The position numbers and the translations under genes were made by a program. Of a stretch of DNA of 64,000 nt, positions 1-8,361 are shown one piece after another. The stretch spans positions 310,001 to 374,000 of the forward strand of contig NZ_JACHGP010000005.1 of NCBI RefSeq assembly GCF_014202335.1. Direction: 5' to 3'. This stretch comes from Mycobacterium sp. AZCC_0083. Its GTDB lineage: Bacteria; Actinomycetota; Actinomycetes; Mycobacteriales; Mycobacteriaceae. Below the pieces are notes generated by a model that saw only the letters and a program-made list of their open reading frames with translations, searched no databases and had not been told where the DNA came from. Positions within the stretch are counted from its first letter, which is position 1, and each line of letters starts with the position of its first letter.

Positions 1-611
1 CCGGTGGCGAGGCCATCGCGGTCCACGTCGATGTAACGGACACCGAATCGGTGCGCAGCGCGGTCACGACCGTCGTCGCCGAACTGGGGGACATCGAGAT
101 CGTCGTGAACAATGCCGGCTGGGACGACTTCATGCCATTCCTGAAGACCTCAGAGGACTTCTGGGACAAGATCCTTGACATCAACTTCAAGGGCGCGCTA
201 CGCGTCATCCACGCGGTCGTGCCCGGCATGGTGGAGCGCGGATTCGGACGGGTGATCAACATCGGTTCGGACGCCGGCCGCGTCGGCTCGTCCCTGGAAG
301 CGGTCTACTCCGGCGCCAAGGGCGGCATCATCGCGTTCACGAAGACCCTCGCCCGTGAGGTGGCGACCAAGGGAGTCACCGCAAACACGGTCTGCCCCGG
401 CCCCACCGATACCCCTGCGCTGCGCAAGTTCGCCGATCGCTCGGGCGAAGACGCCGACAAGGTGATCGGCGGAATGACCCGCTCGGTGCCGATGAAGCGC
501 TTGGCCGAGCCGGCGGACATCGCCGCCGCGGTCGCCTTCTTCGCGTCCGACGCTGCGGGGTACATCACCGGTCAGACGCTGTCCGTCAGCGGTGGCCTCA
601 CCATGGCGTGA
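1..611 (+). CDS. SDR dehydrogenase, BadH-like (5' end cut by window)
   Basis: Short-chain dehydrogenase lacking only its N-terminus (the TGxxxGIG nucleotide motif lies before base 1); the frame is open from base 3. Visible are NNAGWD, the YSGAK catalytic Tyr/Lys pair and the C-terminal ITGQ / SVSGGLTM signature. NNAGWD, GPTDT and the C-terminus resemble remembered BadH (2-hydroxycyclohexanecarboxyl-CoA dehydrogenase), which oxidises the 2-hydroxyacyl-CoA to a 2-ketoacyl-CoA before ring cleavage. It is followed 39 bases later by a BadK-like crotonase, which would make its substrate. Family call is firm; the exact substrate is inference. Confidence 0.85.
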   Translation, partial: GGEAIAVHVDVTDTESVRSAVTTVVAELGDIEIVVNNAGWDDFMPFLKTSEDFWDKILDINFKGALRVIHAVVPGMVERGFGRVINIGSDAGRVGSSLEAVYSGAKGGIIAFTKTLAREVATKGVTANTVCPGPTDTPALRKFADRSGEDADKVIGGMTRSVPMKRLAEPADIAAAVAFFASDAAGYITGQTLSVSGGLTMA

Positions 612-650
612 CCGTCACCGTCGCACACTAAACTAGGAGGTACATCAACG

Positions 651-1430
651 ATGTTGTCCCACAACGGTTCACCGGTAACCTGGCACGCCGAGGAATCAAT
701 TGTCGAGATCACGCTCGACCGCCCGCCGGCCAACGCGTTGGGGCTGCCGATCATCGAGGGCCTGCACGCGGGACTCGATGCCGCCGACTCACTGCCCGCT
801 AAGGCGATTGTGGTGTCCTCCGCGCTTGACAGCTTTTTCGCTGCCGGTGCCGACATCAAGCACATGTCCTCGGTCGACGCCGCATCGTTCGCCGAATACG
901 GGGACAAACTGCGTGCGGCGGTGGAACGCCTCGCCGCCCACCCCGCGATGTCGGTAGCCGCCATCGACGGGCTGGCACTGGGAGGCGGACTGGAACTGGC
1001 GATGGCGTGCACACTGCGCGTCGCCGGCGCGGGCTCACGAATGGGCCTGCCCGAGGTCAACCTCGGCCTGATTCCCGGTGCGGGTGGCACGCAGCGACTG
1101 CCCCGCTTGGTCGGTCGCGGACGGGCGCTGGACATCATGCTCACCGGGAGACACGTCGACGCGGAGGAAGCGCTGCGCATCGGGCTCGTCGACCGACTCG
1201 TGCCTGCGGGTACGGCCACCACCGCGGCGCGTGAACTTGCCCACGAACTCTGCCGACCCTCGTCGCCCGCGCAGCGCGCGGTCGTACGGACGGTGGACGC
1301 GGCGTTCGACCGACCGCTGGCGGACGGCCTGCGGTATGAGGTCGACCAGATCCAAGAGCTGTTCGAGCGGGGCGAGGCGGTCGAGGGCATCCGCGCCTTC
1401 ATCGACAAGCGCGCTCCCGAATTCGTCTGA
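651..1430 (+). CDS. enoyl-CoA hydratase (crotonase), BadK-like
   Basis: A 259-residue crotonase with both catalytic glutamates in place: the first in GGGLELAMAC and the second in LPEVNLGLIPGAGG, so it should hydrate 2-enoyl-CoA thioesters in the cytoplasm. The start ATG is preceded by a good AGGAGG ribosome site. It sits between a BadH-like dehydrogenase and a luciferase-like oxidoreductase on the same strand. In cyclohexanecarboxylate degradation this step (BadK) hydrates cyclohex-1-ene-carboxyl-CoA; that assignment is inferred from context, and a general beta-oxidation hydratase is the alternative. Confidence 0.88.
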   Translation: MLSHNGSPVTWHAEESIVEITLDRPPANALGLPIIEGLHAGLDAADSLPAKAIVVSSALDSFFAAGADIKHMSSVDAASFAEYGDKLRAAVERLAAHPAMSVAAIDGLALGGGLELAMACTLRVAGAGSRMGLPEVNLGLIPGAGGTQRLPRLVGRGRALDIMLTGRHVDAEEALRIGLVDRLVPAGTATTAARELAHELCRPSSPAQRAVVRTVDAAFDRPLADGLRYEVDQIQELFERGEAVEGIRAFIDKRAPEFV

Positions 1431-1446
1431 TCAGAAAGACCTTTCG

Positions 1447-2568
1447 ATGAACTTCACACCACGCGTTGGCGGCCCGGTGCCGACGTCTTACGGTATCAAC
1501 GCATTCGGCTGCGGCAGCGGGCGGAAGCGGTTCGACACCATGACGGAACTGGCCCGCGAGGCCGAGGCGGCTGGCTGCGCTGCGGTGTGGACGAGCGAGC
1601 TCTACAGCCGCTCGGCGACGATACCGATGGCGGTGCTGGCCGCGACGACGAGTCGGGTGCTGATCGGGTCGAACATCGCCTACGGCGTGGGGCGATCGCC
1701 GTTGATCTGGGCGGCCGAGGCAAGGGATCTCGACGAACTGTCGGGCGGACGGCTGATCCTCGGCCTCGGCAACGGCACGCCGAAGATGATGGAGAGCTGG
1801 CACGGCGTCAGCGGGGAGGCCCCCGCGGCCCGGATGGCCGAGCTGGTCACCGTGCTGCGCAAGCTATGGCGGCTGCACGAGGGGCCAGTGCACCACGACG
1901 GCCGGTTCTACACCATGCACGTCGCACCCGGCGGCGAAGTGTCCCCACCGCTGCGCGCCCACCTGCCGATCTGGATCGCCGGGGTCAACCCGGTGATGAT
2001 CCGCACGGCCGGCCGCGTGGCCGACGGGCTCATCGGGCATCCAATGTTCAGCACCGACTACGTCGAGCAGGTGGTGCGCCCGGAACTCTCCGCGGGTGCA
2101 AACAAGGCAGGGCGCCACGTCGAGCAGATCGCCGTCACGGGCATCCGGATCTGCTCGATCGATGACGACGAGGAAGCGGCCCGACGGAACGCGGCATTCG
2201 CGATCGGGCAGTACGCCGCCTCGCGGGTCTATGACCGGCTCTTCGCCCTACACGGCTGGTCCGCCGCCCAGGAACGAATCCGCGAGGCCGCGCGGGACCG
2301 CGACGCCGCTGCGCTCGTCAGGGCGGTACCCGAGGCGGCCGTCGACGCGATCGCCATCGCATGCACCCCGGGAGACTTTCCCACCCGGCTCCTGGCGGCC
2401 TCGCAGGGATTCGATCACGTCGACGCGATCGCGCCGCCCTGGGGACTGTCCGACGAGCAGACGCTGCACGGCACCAGGCAGATCCTGGCCGGAATTCGTG
2501 ATCTGCTGGGCCGCCCGTCGGCCTCGACCGCGAGCGGCAATATCGAACGATCGGAGTTCGTTTCATGA
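1447..2568 (+). CDS. LLM-class (luciferase-like) oxidoreductase, probably F420- or flavin-dependent
   Basis: A 373-residue TIM-barrel protein of the luciferase-like monooxygenase family. Typical signs are the REAEAAGCAAVWTSE segment, LDELSGGRLILGLGNG and the PIWIAGVNP strand motif. Many mycobacterial members use coenzyme F420, but the cofactor cannot be told from the sequence alone. I chose ATG 1447 although the frame runs on far upstream, because the upstream part overlaps the crotonase and does not look like protein. It overlaps the next gene by ATGA, so it belongs to the same operon. Substrate unknown. Confidence 0.85.
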   Translation: MNFTPRVGGPVPTSYGINAFGCGSGRKRFDTMTELAREAEAAGCAAVWTSELYSRSATIPMAVLAATTSRVLIGSNIAYGVGRSPLIWAAEARDLDELSGGRLILGLGNGTPKMMESWHGVSGEAPAARMAELVTVLRKLWRLHEGPVHHDGRFYTMHVAPGGEVSPPLRAHLPIWIAGVNPVMIRTAGRVADGLIGHPMFSTDYVEQVVRPELSAGANKAGRHVEQIAVTGIRICSIDDDEEAARRNAAFAIGQYAASRVYDRLFALHGWSAAQERIREAARDRDAAALVRAVPEAAVDAIAIACTPGDFPTRLLAASQGFDHVDAIAPPWGLSDEQTLHGTRQILAGIRDLLGRPSASTASGNIERSEFVS

Positions 2569-3377
2569 TTGATCTCGAACGGCGCTATGAGACATTGCTT
2601 CTCGCTTCGCCCGCGGACGGCGTGGTCCAGGTGACGCTGAACCGGCCCAGTCGTCTCAACGCGATGACGGTGACGATGTTCGACGAACTGGAATCAGTCT
2701 CGCGGGCGATCGGTGACGACCATGACATCCGGGTATTGATCTTGACCGGTGCGGGCAGAGCGTTCTGTGCGGGCTACGACCTCGACGAAGCCAAGGAGCT
2801 CCCGACTCTGTCCGCGCTGGGCATGCTGGACCGGCAGGAACGCGCCGCCCGCGCTCTCAGCGCCGTGCGAGCGGTCCCGGTTCCCGTGATCGCCGCAGTC
2901 AACGGACCGGCCGCCGGCGGCGGCATGTCGCTGACACTGATGGCCGACATCCGGCTCGGATCACCTGCGGCGAAGTTCAACGCCGCGTTCGTCCGCATCG
3001 GGCTGTCCGCAGGCGATTTGGGCGCATCCTGGCTGCTGCCACGACTGATCGGTCCGTCGGCCGCTGCCGAGATCGGTTTCACCGGACGGATCGTGGACGC
3101 CGAGGAGGCCGAGAGGCTCGGTCTGCTCAACCGGGTCACCGGCCCGGACGACTTGCTGGACCAGTCATTGGCGATGGCGCGTCAAATCAGTGCCAACTCC
3201 CCCGGTGGCATCCGATTATCCAAGCGTGCACTGCAGGCCAACATGGAAATCGCCTCCTTCGCGGCGGCGCTGGAGCTCGAGAACCGCGGACAGGCGCTGC
3301 TGACGCGATGTGACGACATGACCGAGGCGTTAGAGGCGTTCAAGGCCAAGCGCGCACCGAACTTCTCCGGGCGGTGA
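2565..3377 (+). CDS. crotonase-family protein lacking both catalytic Glu
   Basis: A 270-residue enoyl-CoA hydratase/isomerase-family protein. The oxyanion-hole part GPAAGGGMSL is present, but Ser stands where hydratases have the first Glu and Phe (NAAFVRIGL) where they have the second; an Asp lies in SAGDLGASW. It is therefore unlikely to be a plain hydratase and may act as an isomerase, lyase or thioesterase. It starts by ATGA overlap with the oxidoreductase gene and overlaps the next crotonase, its closest relative in the window, by GTGA. Confidence 0.85.
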   Translation: MIDLERRYETLLLASPADGVVQVTLNRPSRLNAMTVTMFDELESVSRAIGDDHDIRVLILTGAGRAFCAGYDLDEAKELPTLSALGMLDRQERAARALSAVRAVPVPVIAAVNGPAAGGGMSLTLMADIRLGSPAAKFNAAFVRIGLSAGDLGASWLLPRLIGPSAAAEIGFTGRIVDAEEAERLGLLNRVTGPDDLLDQSLAMARQISANSPGGIRLSKRALQANMEIASFAAALELENRGQALLTRCDDMTEALEAFKAKRAPNFSGR

Positions 3378-4228
3378 GCATGAGCACCGCCTCAACCCGC
3401 TGGAATCGGGTGTCACGCCGCCCGTTGCCCGACGTGCTCGACGAGCTACGTACGGCGCGCACCCTGACATTCGACGAACATGATCCCGGCGTCGTGGTGA
3501 TGGCGGTCAACCGACCCGATCGGGCGAACTCCCAGACCGTCGAGATGTTCGGTGAGATCGCCTGGGCCGCCGCGACCTTGCGTAACGCGCCGCTGCGGGC
3601 ACTCATCGTGACCGGCGCGGGCGGCAAGGCGTTCTGCACCGGCTTCGACCTTGACGAGGTCGAGATCATCACCACGCTATCGGTTTCCGACTTCACCGAC
3701 CTGGTGGAGACCGCGGCGGCCGGTTCCACCGGCATACGCGCACTGCCGTACCCGGTGATCGCCGCCGTCAGTGGACCCGCGGCCGGCGGCGGGCTGTCGC
3801 TGGCGCTGGCCGCCGACATCCGGATCGCCGACCAGACCGCGAGTTTCAGCGCGGGCTTCGTTCGCGTCGGGTTGTCCATCGGTGAACTCGGCACGTCGTG
3901 GAACTTGGTCCGGCTGATCGGTCCGGGCCGGGCGTCGGAGCTGGCGTTCACCGGACGGACCGTTCGAGCCGCCGAGGCATTCCGGATGGGGCTGGCCGAC
4001 CGGCTCACCGAGACGGGCACCGCGCTTGACGCGGCACTCGAGCTGACCGTAACCATCGCCGACAATTCGGACGACGGCGTGAGGTCCACGAAGAACGCGT
4101 TTGTCCGCAATATGGAGATCAACTCCTTCCATTCTGCGTTGGAGCTGGAAAACCGCGGCCAGGCGCTGGCGGTACAGGTACCGACGACCGGTCGCGCACT
4201 GACGGATCTCCTTGGCGAGGCGCGATGA
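3374..4228 (+). CDS. crotonase-family protein, tandem paralogue of the preceding gene
   Basis: A 284-residue crotonase with the same unusual active-site architecture as its upstream neighbour: GGGLSLALAAD has Ser at the first Glu site, and FVRVGLSIGELG has Phe at the second, with Glu instead of the neighbour's Asp in the following loop. About 30 extra residues precede the crotonase fold. The GTG start overlaps the previous stop; an ATG two codons later is possible. The pair probably arose by duplication and may work as a heteromer; substrate unknown. Confidence 0.85.
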   Translation: MSMSTASTRWNRVSRRPLPDVLDELRTARTLTFDEHDPGVVVMAVNRPDRANSQTVEMFGEIAWAAATLRNAPLRALIVTGAGGKAFCTGFDLDEVEIITTLSVSDFTDLVETAAAGSTGIRALPYPVIAAVSGPAAGGGLSLALAADIRIADQTASFSAGFVRVGLSIGELGTSWNLVRLIGPGRASELAFTGRTVRAAEAFRMGLADRLTETGTALDAALELTVTIADNSDDGVRSTKNAFVRNMEINSFHSALELENRGQALAVQVPTTGRALTDLLGEAR

Positions 4229-5157
4229 CCGCGGCAGGAAAGCTCGACGCCGGGCTGCGGCCCACCGATGACCTGCGGCACCGACCCGTCGCCGGCGAGC
4301 GAACCCGCGACAGCCTGTTCTGGCAGCTGACCATGCCAGAGGAACAACTCAGCGTGCAGGTCTACCTCTACCTCACCGGCAGGGGGACGGCCGGCTACAA
4401 CGTCTGCGTCTGGGGCCCGGACGAGCGACCACTGGCTATGCACCAGCACCGCGGGAAGATAGCTGACCATACGGACCTGGACGAGTTCGCGTTCGAGGGG
4501 CTGACCCTCACTCAGCCGCAATTGCGCAAATCCTGCCTGATGACCTACGACCGCGATGGCGTGCGAATCGAGTTCGCCTTCAACGGCATTCACGAAGCGT
4601 TCAGCTATCACAGCAATCCGGACGGCCTGCCGTCGTGGTTCGCGACGAACCGGATCGAGCAAACCGGGCGGGTGCGCGGCGGGATCGAGGTCGCCGGCCG
4701 CCACATCCTGTGGGACCGCATGGGTCATCGCGATCACTCCTGGGGAGTACGCGACTGGGGGGTACCGCAACATTGGAAGTGGTTCGTCGCCTACACCGAA
4801 TCGGGCAGGGCGATCAATGGATGGATCTGGATCGCGAAGGGCGAATGGGGTTTCGCCGGGTACGTGGTGCGCGACGGGGTGACATATCCGATTCGGCACA
4901 TCGACCAGCACACCGAATACGGTGAACAGATGCGCCAGCGTCGGCTCCTGGCGACCCTGACCGACGTCACCGGCGCCAGGACCGAACTCGAACTCGACGT
5001 CTTCGGGGTAATCGAATTGCCCACCCATGACCGATTGCAAACGGTGATCCGCGAAGGTGCCTGCCGCGCGGCCATCGACGGCGAACAGGGTGCAGGACAG
5101 TTCGAAACCCACTGGCAAGGAAGCTATCTGGACTATCTGTCGGCGCAGGGCCCCTGA
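4225..5157 (+). CDS. AttH/CrtC-like (DUF7064-type) conserved protein
   Basis: A 310-residue soluble protein with many aromatic residues and a central GHRDHSWGVRDWG motif, rich in Trp, His and Asp. This pattern resembles the hydroxyneurosporene synthase (CrtC)/AttH-type double lipocalin-like fold common near mycobacterial lipid and steroid catabolic genes. No signal peptide or membrane segment is visible. It overlaps the flanking genes by a few bases on each side, so it is translationally coupled into the operon. Enzymatic role unknown; a hydratase-like or ligand-binding role on a hydrophobic substrate is a guess. Confidence 0.7.
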   Translation: MTAAGKLDAGLRPTDDLRHRPVAGERTRDSLFWQLTMPEEQLSVQVYLYLTGRGTAGYNVCVWGPDERPLAMHQHRGKIADHTDLDEFAFEGLTLTQPQLRKSCLMTYDRDGVRIEFAFNGIHEAFSYHSNPDGLPSWFATNRIEQTGRVRGGIEVAGRHILWDRMGHRDHSWGVRDWGVPQHWKWFVAYTESGRAINGWIWIAKGEWGFAGYVVRDGVTYPIRHIDQHTEYGEQMRQRRLLATLTDVTGARTELELDVFGVIELPTHDRLQTVIREGACRAAIDGEQGAGQFETHWQGSYLDYLSAQGP

Positions 5158-6170
5158 TGTGGACCTGGTCTGGCGACCAGTTGGAGCAGCTGGGCCGCTT
5201 CCTGGCCGAACGAGGCCTCTGCGGCCCGACGGTGACCGCCGCTGCGATCGGTGACGGCCATTCCAACCTGACGTTCTTGGTATCGGACGGCCAGTCACGT
5301 GTCGTGGTGCGGCGACCACCGCCTCCCCCGCTGCCACCCGGTGCGCATGACGTGCTGCGGGAGGCGCAACTGCTGGCCGCGCTGGCCGCCACCGACGTCC
5401 CAGCTCCCCGAGTGTTGGCGACCGCAGCCGCCGACGAGTTGCTCGACGTTCCCGTGTTCGTGATGGACTTCGTCGACGGGGCTGTCATCACCGAATCAAC
5501 GCCGGCGCCACCTGACGACGAACAACTACGACGGCGAATCGCCGAATCACTGGTGGACACCCTCGCCGCGCTGCACGGGGTGCGATGGCGTGAGGTCGGC
5601 CTCGGCGACTTCGGCAGGCCCGACGGGTTCAACGCTCGGCAGCTACGCCGAATGCGGTCACTGATCGCAGTCGACGGAGAAGTGCCGAAAGAGTTTGCTT
5701 CGCTGGACGATTGGCTGCATGCACACTTGCCGCCCGATTCCGCGACATCGATCGTTCACAACGACTTTCGCATCGGCAACGTGATCGTCGACATCGGAGC
5801 CGGGCGCATCGCCGCAGTGCTCGACTGGGAACTCGCCACCATCGGCGATCCGCTCGCCGACGTGGGGTATCTGCTGGCGTCGTACCCGGCCCGGGGTGAG
5901 CCGCTGGTTCCGACCTCCGCGATGGGCACCGCAGTGCTCGAGCCCGGCTATCCGGGCAGGGTGGAGCTGCTCGACCGCTATGCCGACGGCACCGGGGCCG
6001 ATGTGTCCGGGGTGAATTGGTATGCCACGCTGGCGATGTACAAGCTCGCCGCACTCTACGAGTACAGCCGCCGGCGGTTCGAGGGCGAGATCGGCGACCC
6101 CTACTATGCGGATCCGGAGTTGGTGCCATCGTTCCTGGCTGCCGGCGAGCGGCTGGCCTGCGACGCGTAG
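5157..6170 (+). CDS. aminoglycoside-phosphotransferase-like kinase (APH superfamily)
   Basis: A 337-residue member of the APH/choline-kinase superfamily. It shows the catalytic loop HNDFRIGNVIVD (HxDxxxxN) and the metal-binding LDWELATIGDPLADV motif, with the N-terminal FLV...VVVRRPP strand that usually holds the ATP lysine (here Arg-rich). Relatives next to acyl-CoA dehydrogenases are common in mycobacteria and are sometimes fused to them; they are thought to phosphorylate hydroxyacyl groups rather than antibiotics. The start overlaps the preceding stop by one base. Last gene of this operon, convergent with the next. Confidence 0.85.
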   Translation: MWTWSGDQLEQLGRFLAERGLCGPTVTAAAIGDGHSNLTFLVSDGQSRVVVRRPPPPPLPPGAHDVLREAQLLAALAATDVPAPRVLATAAADELLDVPVFVMDFVDGAVITESTPAPPDDEQLRRRIAESLVDTLAALHGVRWREVGLGDFGRPDGFNARQLRRMRSLIAVDGEVPKEFASLDDWLHAHLPPDSATSIVHNDFRIGNVIVDIGAGRIAAVLDWELATIGDPLADVGYLLASYPARGEPLVPTSAMGTAVLEPGYPGRVELLDRYADGTGADVSGVNWYATLAMYKLAALYEYSRRRFEGEIGDPYYADPELVPSFLAAGERLACDA

Positions 6171-6179
6171 AACCGGCGA

Positions 6180-7085
6180 CTACACCGATCGCTGTGCCTT
6201 GGCAGACTCGGACGCGGCTTTGCTCCGCTCACGAGCTTCGGCCCAGTCTTGATCGGTCATCGCGGTGAGGCCGGCGAAGGTGTTCGGCCCGGCCAGCCGC
6301 TGGCCGCCGTCCATCGCGATGGTCTCACCGGTCAGGTAGTCGCAGGCATCCGAGAACGCGAAGATGGTGAGGTTGGCGAGCTCCTCGATGGTTCCGGAGC
6401 GGCCGAGTGGGATCTGGTCCTCCTGCGTGGCGCCGACTGAACTCTTGTCCGTCGGATTGAGCATCTCCCATGCGTACTCGGTCGGAATGGGCCCGGGTGC
6501 AAGGGCATTCACCCGGATGCCGTATCGCCCCCACTCCACCGCCAACGACATCGTCATCGCGTGCACCGCCGCCTTGGCCATGGCCGACGGGACCACGAAT
6601 GCCGACCCGGACCAAACCCACGTGGTGAGGTTCGACAGCACCGCGCCGGGAAGACCGGCGGCGATCCAACGCTTGCCCACGGCAACCGTGGTGTTGAACG
6701 ACCCGGTCATCACGGTCGACGTCACCGCTTCGAAGGCACGCTGGCTGAGGCTGGCGGTCGGGGCGATGAAGTTTGCCGCGGCGTTGTTGAGCAGCCCGGT
6801 GAGCGGCCCGTGCCGTTCCCAGATCTCGGCAACCGCGGCGTCGACCGCCGACGAATCCCGCACGTCGACGGCTCGATAGTGCGCCGCTCCTTCCCGACCG
6901 ACCGAGGCCTCTTCGGCGGCCGCGGCCAGCACAGCTTCGCGGCGCCCCCACAGGTGCACTTCGGCCCCGTACTTGACCAGTCGCGCCGCCACTCCCCGGC
7001 CGAGACCGGTTCCGCCGCCGGTGATCAGGATCCGCTTGTCCGACAACAGGTCGGGTGCGAAGATGTCGCGCGTCGTTGCGCCCAT
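6180..7085 (-). CDS. SDR oxidoreductase, 2,4-dienoyl-CoA reductase-like
   Basis: A 301-residue SDR with the N-terminal TGGGTGLGRG nucleotide-binding motif and LNNAAANF. The usual catalytic Tyr is replaced: the segment reads PSAMAKAAV, keeping only Lys, as in the 2,4-dienoyl-CoA reductase branch, which uses NADPH to remove the 4-double bond of unsaturated acyl-CoAs. ATG 7085 is preferred over the longer frame because AAGGAAG lies just upstream and the extra N-terminus is out of character. It is downstream of, and probably co-transcribed with, the acyl-CoA dehydrogenase 23 bases away. Confidence 0.87.
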   Translation of the reverse strand: MGATTRDIFAPDLLSDKRILITGGGTGLGRGVAARLVKYGAEVHLWGRREAVLAAAAEEASVGREGAAHYRAVDVRDSSAVDAAVAEIWERHGPLTGLLNNAAANFIAPTASLSQRAFEAVTSTVMTGSFNTTVAVGKRWIAAGLPGAVLSNLTTWVWSGSAFVVPSAMAKAAVHAMTMSLAVEWGRYGIRVNALAPGPIPTEYAWEMLNPTDKSSVGATQEDQIPLGRSGTIEELANLTIFAFSDACDYLTGETIAMDGGQRLAGPNTFAGLTAMTDQDWAEARERSKAASESAKAQRSV

Positions 7086-7108
7086 GGCCGTACTTCCTTC
7101 TCGTCGAT

Positions 7109-8242
7109 CTACAATCCGAAACTCTTGCCGATGATTTCGCGCTGAATCCCGTTGGCGCCGCCATAGATCGGGGGTGCCAGGGCCTTGCGCACCTGCATCT
7201 CCATGCCGAACTCCACGGTGTAGCCGTTGCCGCCCATCAGCTGAAGGCCTTCCAGGGCCACCATTTTGGCTACTTCGGTGCACTTCAGTTTGGCCATCGA
7301 GCCTTCGCGGGCCAACTGGTCCTCCAACCCGGCGTCGATCTGGGCGGCTACGTGGTAGACGAAGGCCCTGCAATACTCGACCTCGGTGGCCAGATCGGCG
7401 ATGCTGTGCCGGACCGCCTGGAAGCTGCCGATCGGCTTGCCGAACTGTTCACGGGTGCGCACATAGGCGATGGCGTCTTCCAGCGACCGGCGTGCCGCAC
7501 CGAGTGACATCGCCGCGATGATGAGCCGCTCCACGTTGAGCCCGCGCATCAACCGGTGCCAGGCGTCGCCGATTCCGCCGACGACATTGGCCACCGGTAC
7601 CGACACGTCGGTGAAGAACACGTCATTGACGGTATGGCCGTCCATGGTCTCGATCGGCCGGATGTCGAGTCCCGGCGAGTCGGTCGGCAGGTAGAGCAGC
7701 GTCAGCCCATCGTGCTTGCCGGCGCTGGAGTCGGTGCGGGTGAGCACCAGGAGATGGTCGGCGAGGTGCGCCGCGGTGATCCAGGTCTTCTGGCCGTTGA
7801 CCACGAACCGATCGCCGTCGCGCACCGCCTTGGTGGTCACGCCACTCAGATCCGACCCCGCGCCTGGCTCGGAGAGGGCGATCGCCTCGAAGCGACCGCT
7901 GCACAGGTTGTTCAGCACTTCCTTCTTCTGCTGCTCGTCGCCGTGGCGCAGGTAGGTCTGCGCGGCGGTCAGCCCGGTGCCGTAGGCGTGGATCGGGGCC
8001 AGCCCCCGCGCGGTCTCCTCGAGGAAGATGCACTCCTCGACCATCCCCGCGCCGCCACCGCCATACTCGGCGGGTAGCGATACCCCGAGCCAGCCGAGCT
8101 CTGCGAACATTCGCAGCACCTTGGGACTGTTCGACAGCCGTCCGTCGTCGGTGAGCGCCTCGCGTTGTCGTGCCGTGGCGCAGTTCTTCGCGCAGAAGTG
8201 CTCGATCGCGGCGGCGAATTCCAATTGATCGGTGGTGAACAT
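7109..8242 (-). CDS. acyl-CoA dehydrogenase (FadE family)
   Basis: An FAD-dependent acyl-CoA dehydrogenase of about 377 residues. FAD/substrate motifs include ALSEPGAGSDLSG, and the C-terminus reads YGGANGIQREIIG, with Gly at the position that holds the base in medium-chain enzymes. The catalytic Glu is probably the one in GLNVERLII, as in isovaleryl- and long-chain enzymes. Two starts are possible: ATG 8242, or ATG 8293 inside the operator at 8279-8293; I prefer 8242, which leaves the operator about 40 bases upstream as in the other members of the set. Divergent from a LuxR-type regulator. Confidence 0.88.
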   Translation of the reverse strand: MFTTDQLEFAAAIEHFCAKNCATARQREALTDDGRLSNSPKVLRMFAELGWLGVSLPAEYGGGGAGMVEECIFLEETARGLAPIHAYGTGLTAAQTYLRHGDEQQKKEVLNNLCSGRFEAIALSEPGAGSDLSGVTTKAVRDGDRFVVNGQKTWITAAHLADHLLVLTRTDSSAGKHDGLTLLYLPTDSPGLDIRPIETMDGHTVNDVFFTDVSVPVANVVGGIGDAWHRLMRGLNVERLIIAAMSLGAARRSLEDAIAYVRTREQFGKPIGSFQAVRHSIADLATEVEYCRAFVYHVAAQIDAGLEDQLAREGSMAKLKCTEVAKMVALEGLQLMGGNGYTVEFGMEMQVRKALAPPIYGGANGIQREIIGKSFGL

Positions 8243-8278
8243 CTCGGCGCCGTGCCTCTCATCGTCAAACGAAAGAGC

Positions 8279-8293
8279 TTTCGGTCTGACCAT
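8279..8293. promoter_or_regulatory. operator copy 1 (TTTCGGTCTGACCAT)
   Basis: This 15-mer occurs three times identically in the window (also 32803 and 45170) and in degenerate form at four more sites. The core CGGTC-T-GACCA is a near-perfect inverted repeat of the kind bound by FadR-type GntR repressors. Here it lies about 37 bases upstream of the chosen start of the acyl-CoA dehydrogenase. Binding protein inferred, not shown. Confidence 0.7.
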
Positions 8294-8294
8294 A

Positions 8295-8306
8295 TCAAAC
8301 GTTTGA
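8295..8306. promoter_or_regulatory. 12-bp perfect palindrome TCAAACGTTTGA
   Basis: Perfect palindrome in the divergent intergenic region between the acyl-CoA dehydrogenase and the GAF-LuxR gene, directly beside operator copy 1. It is a plausible site for the LuxR protein encoded at 8362-9525. A one-mismatch copy (TCAAACGCTTGA) at 10851-10862 overlaps the 3' end of the kinase gene. Confidence 0.45.
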
Positions 8307-8361
8307 CATTTAGACGATGGTCGCGCAGGCTTGTGGTGCCCGTCACACCGGAGGAGAAGTG

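Noticed and set aside
3340..5337. Very long minus-strand open frame opposite the crotonase and AttH-like genes
   Set aside because: Antisense shadow of well-supported plus-strand genes; composition is Ser/Arg/Pro-rich without recognisable domains, as usual in high-G+C DNA.
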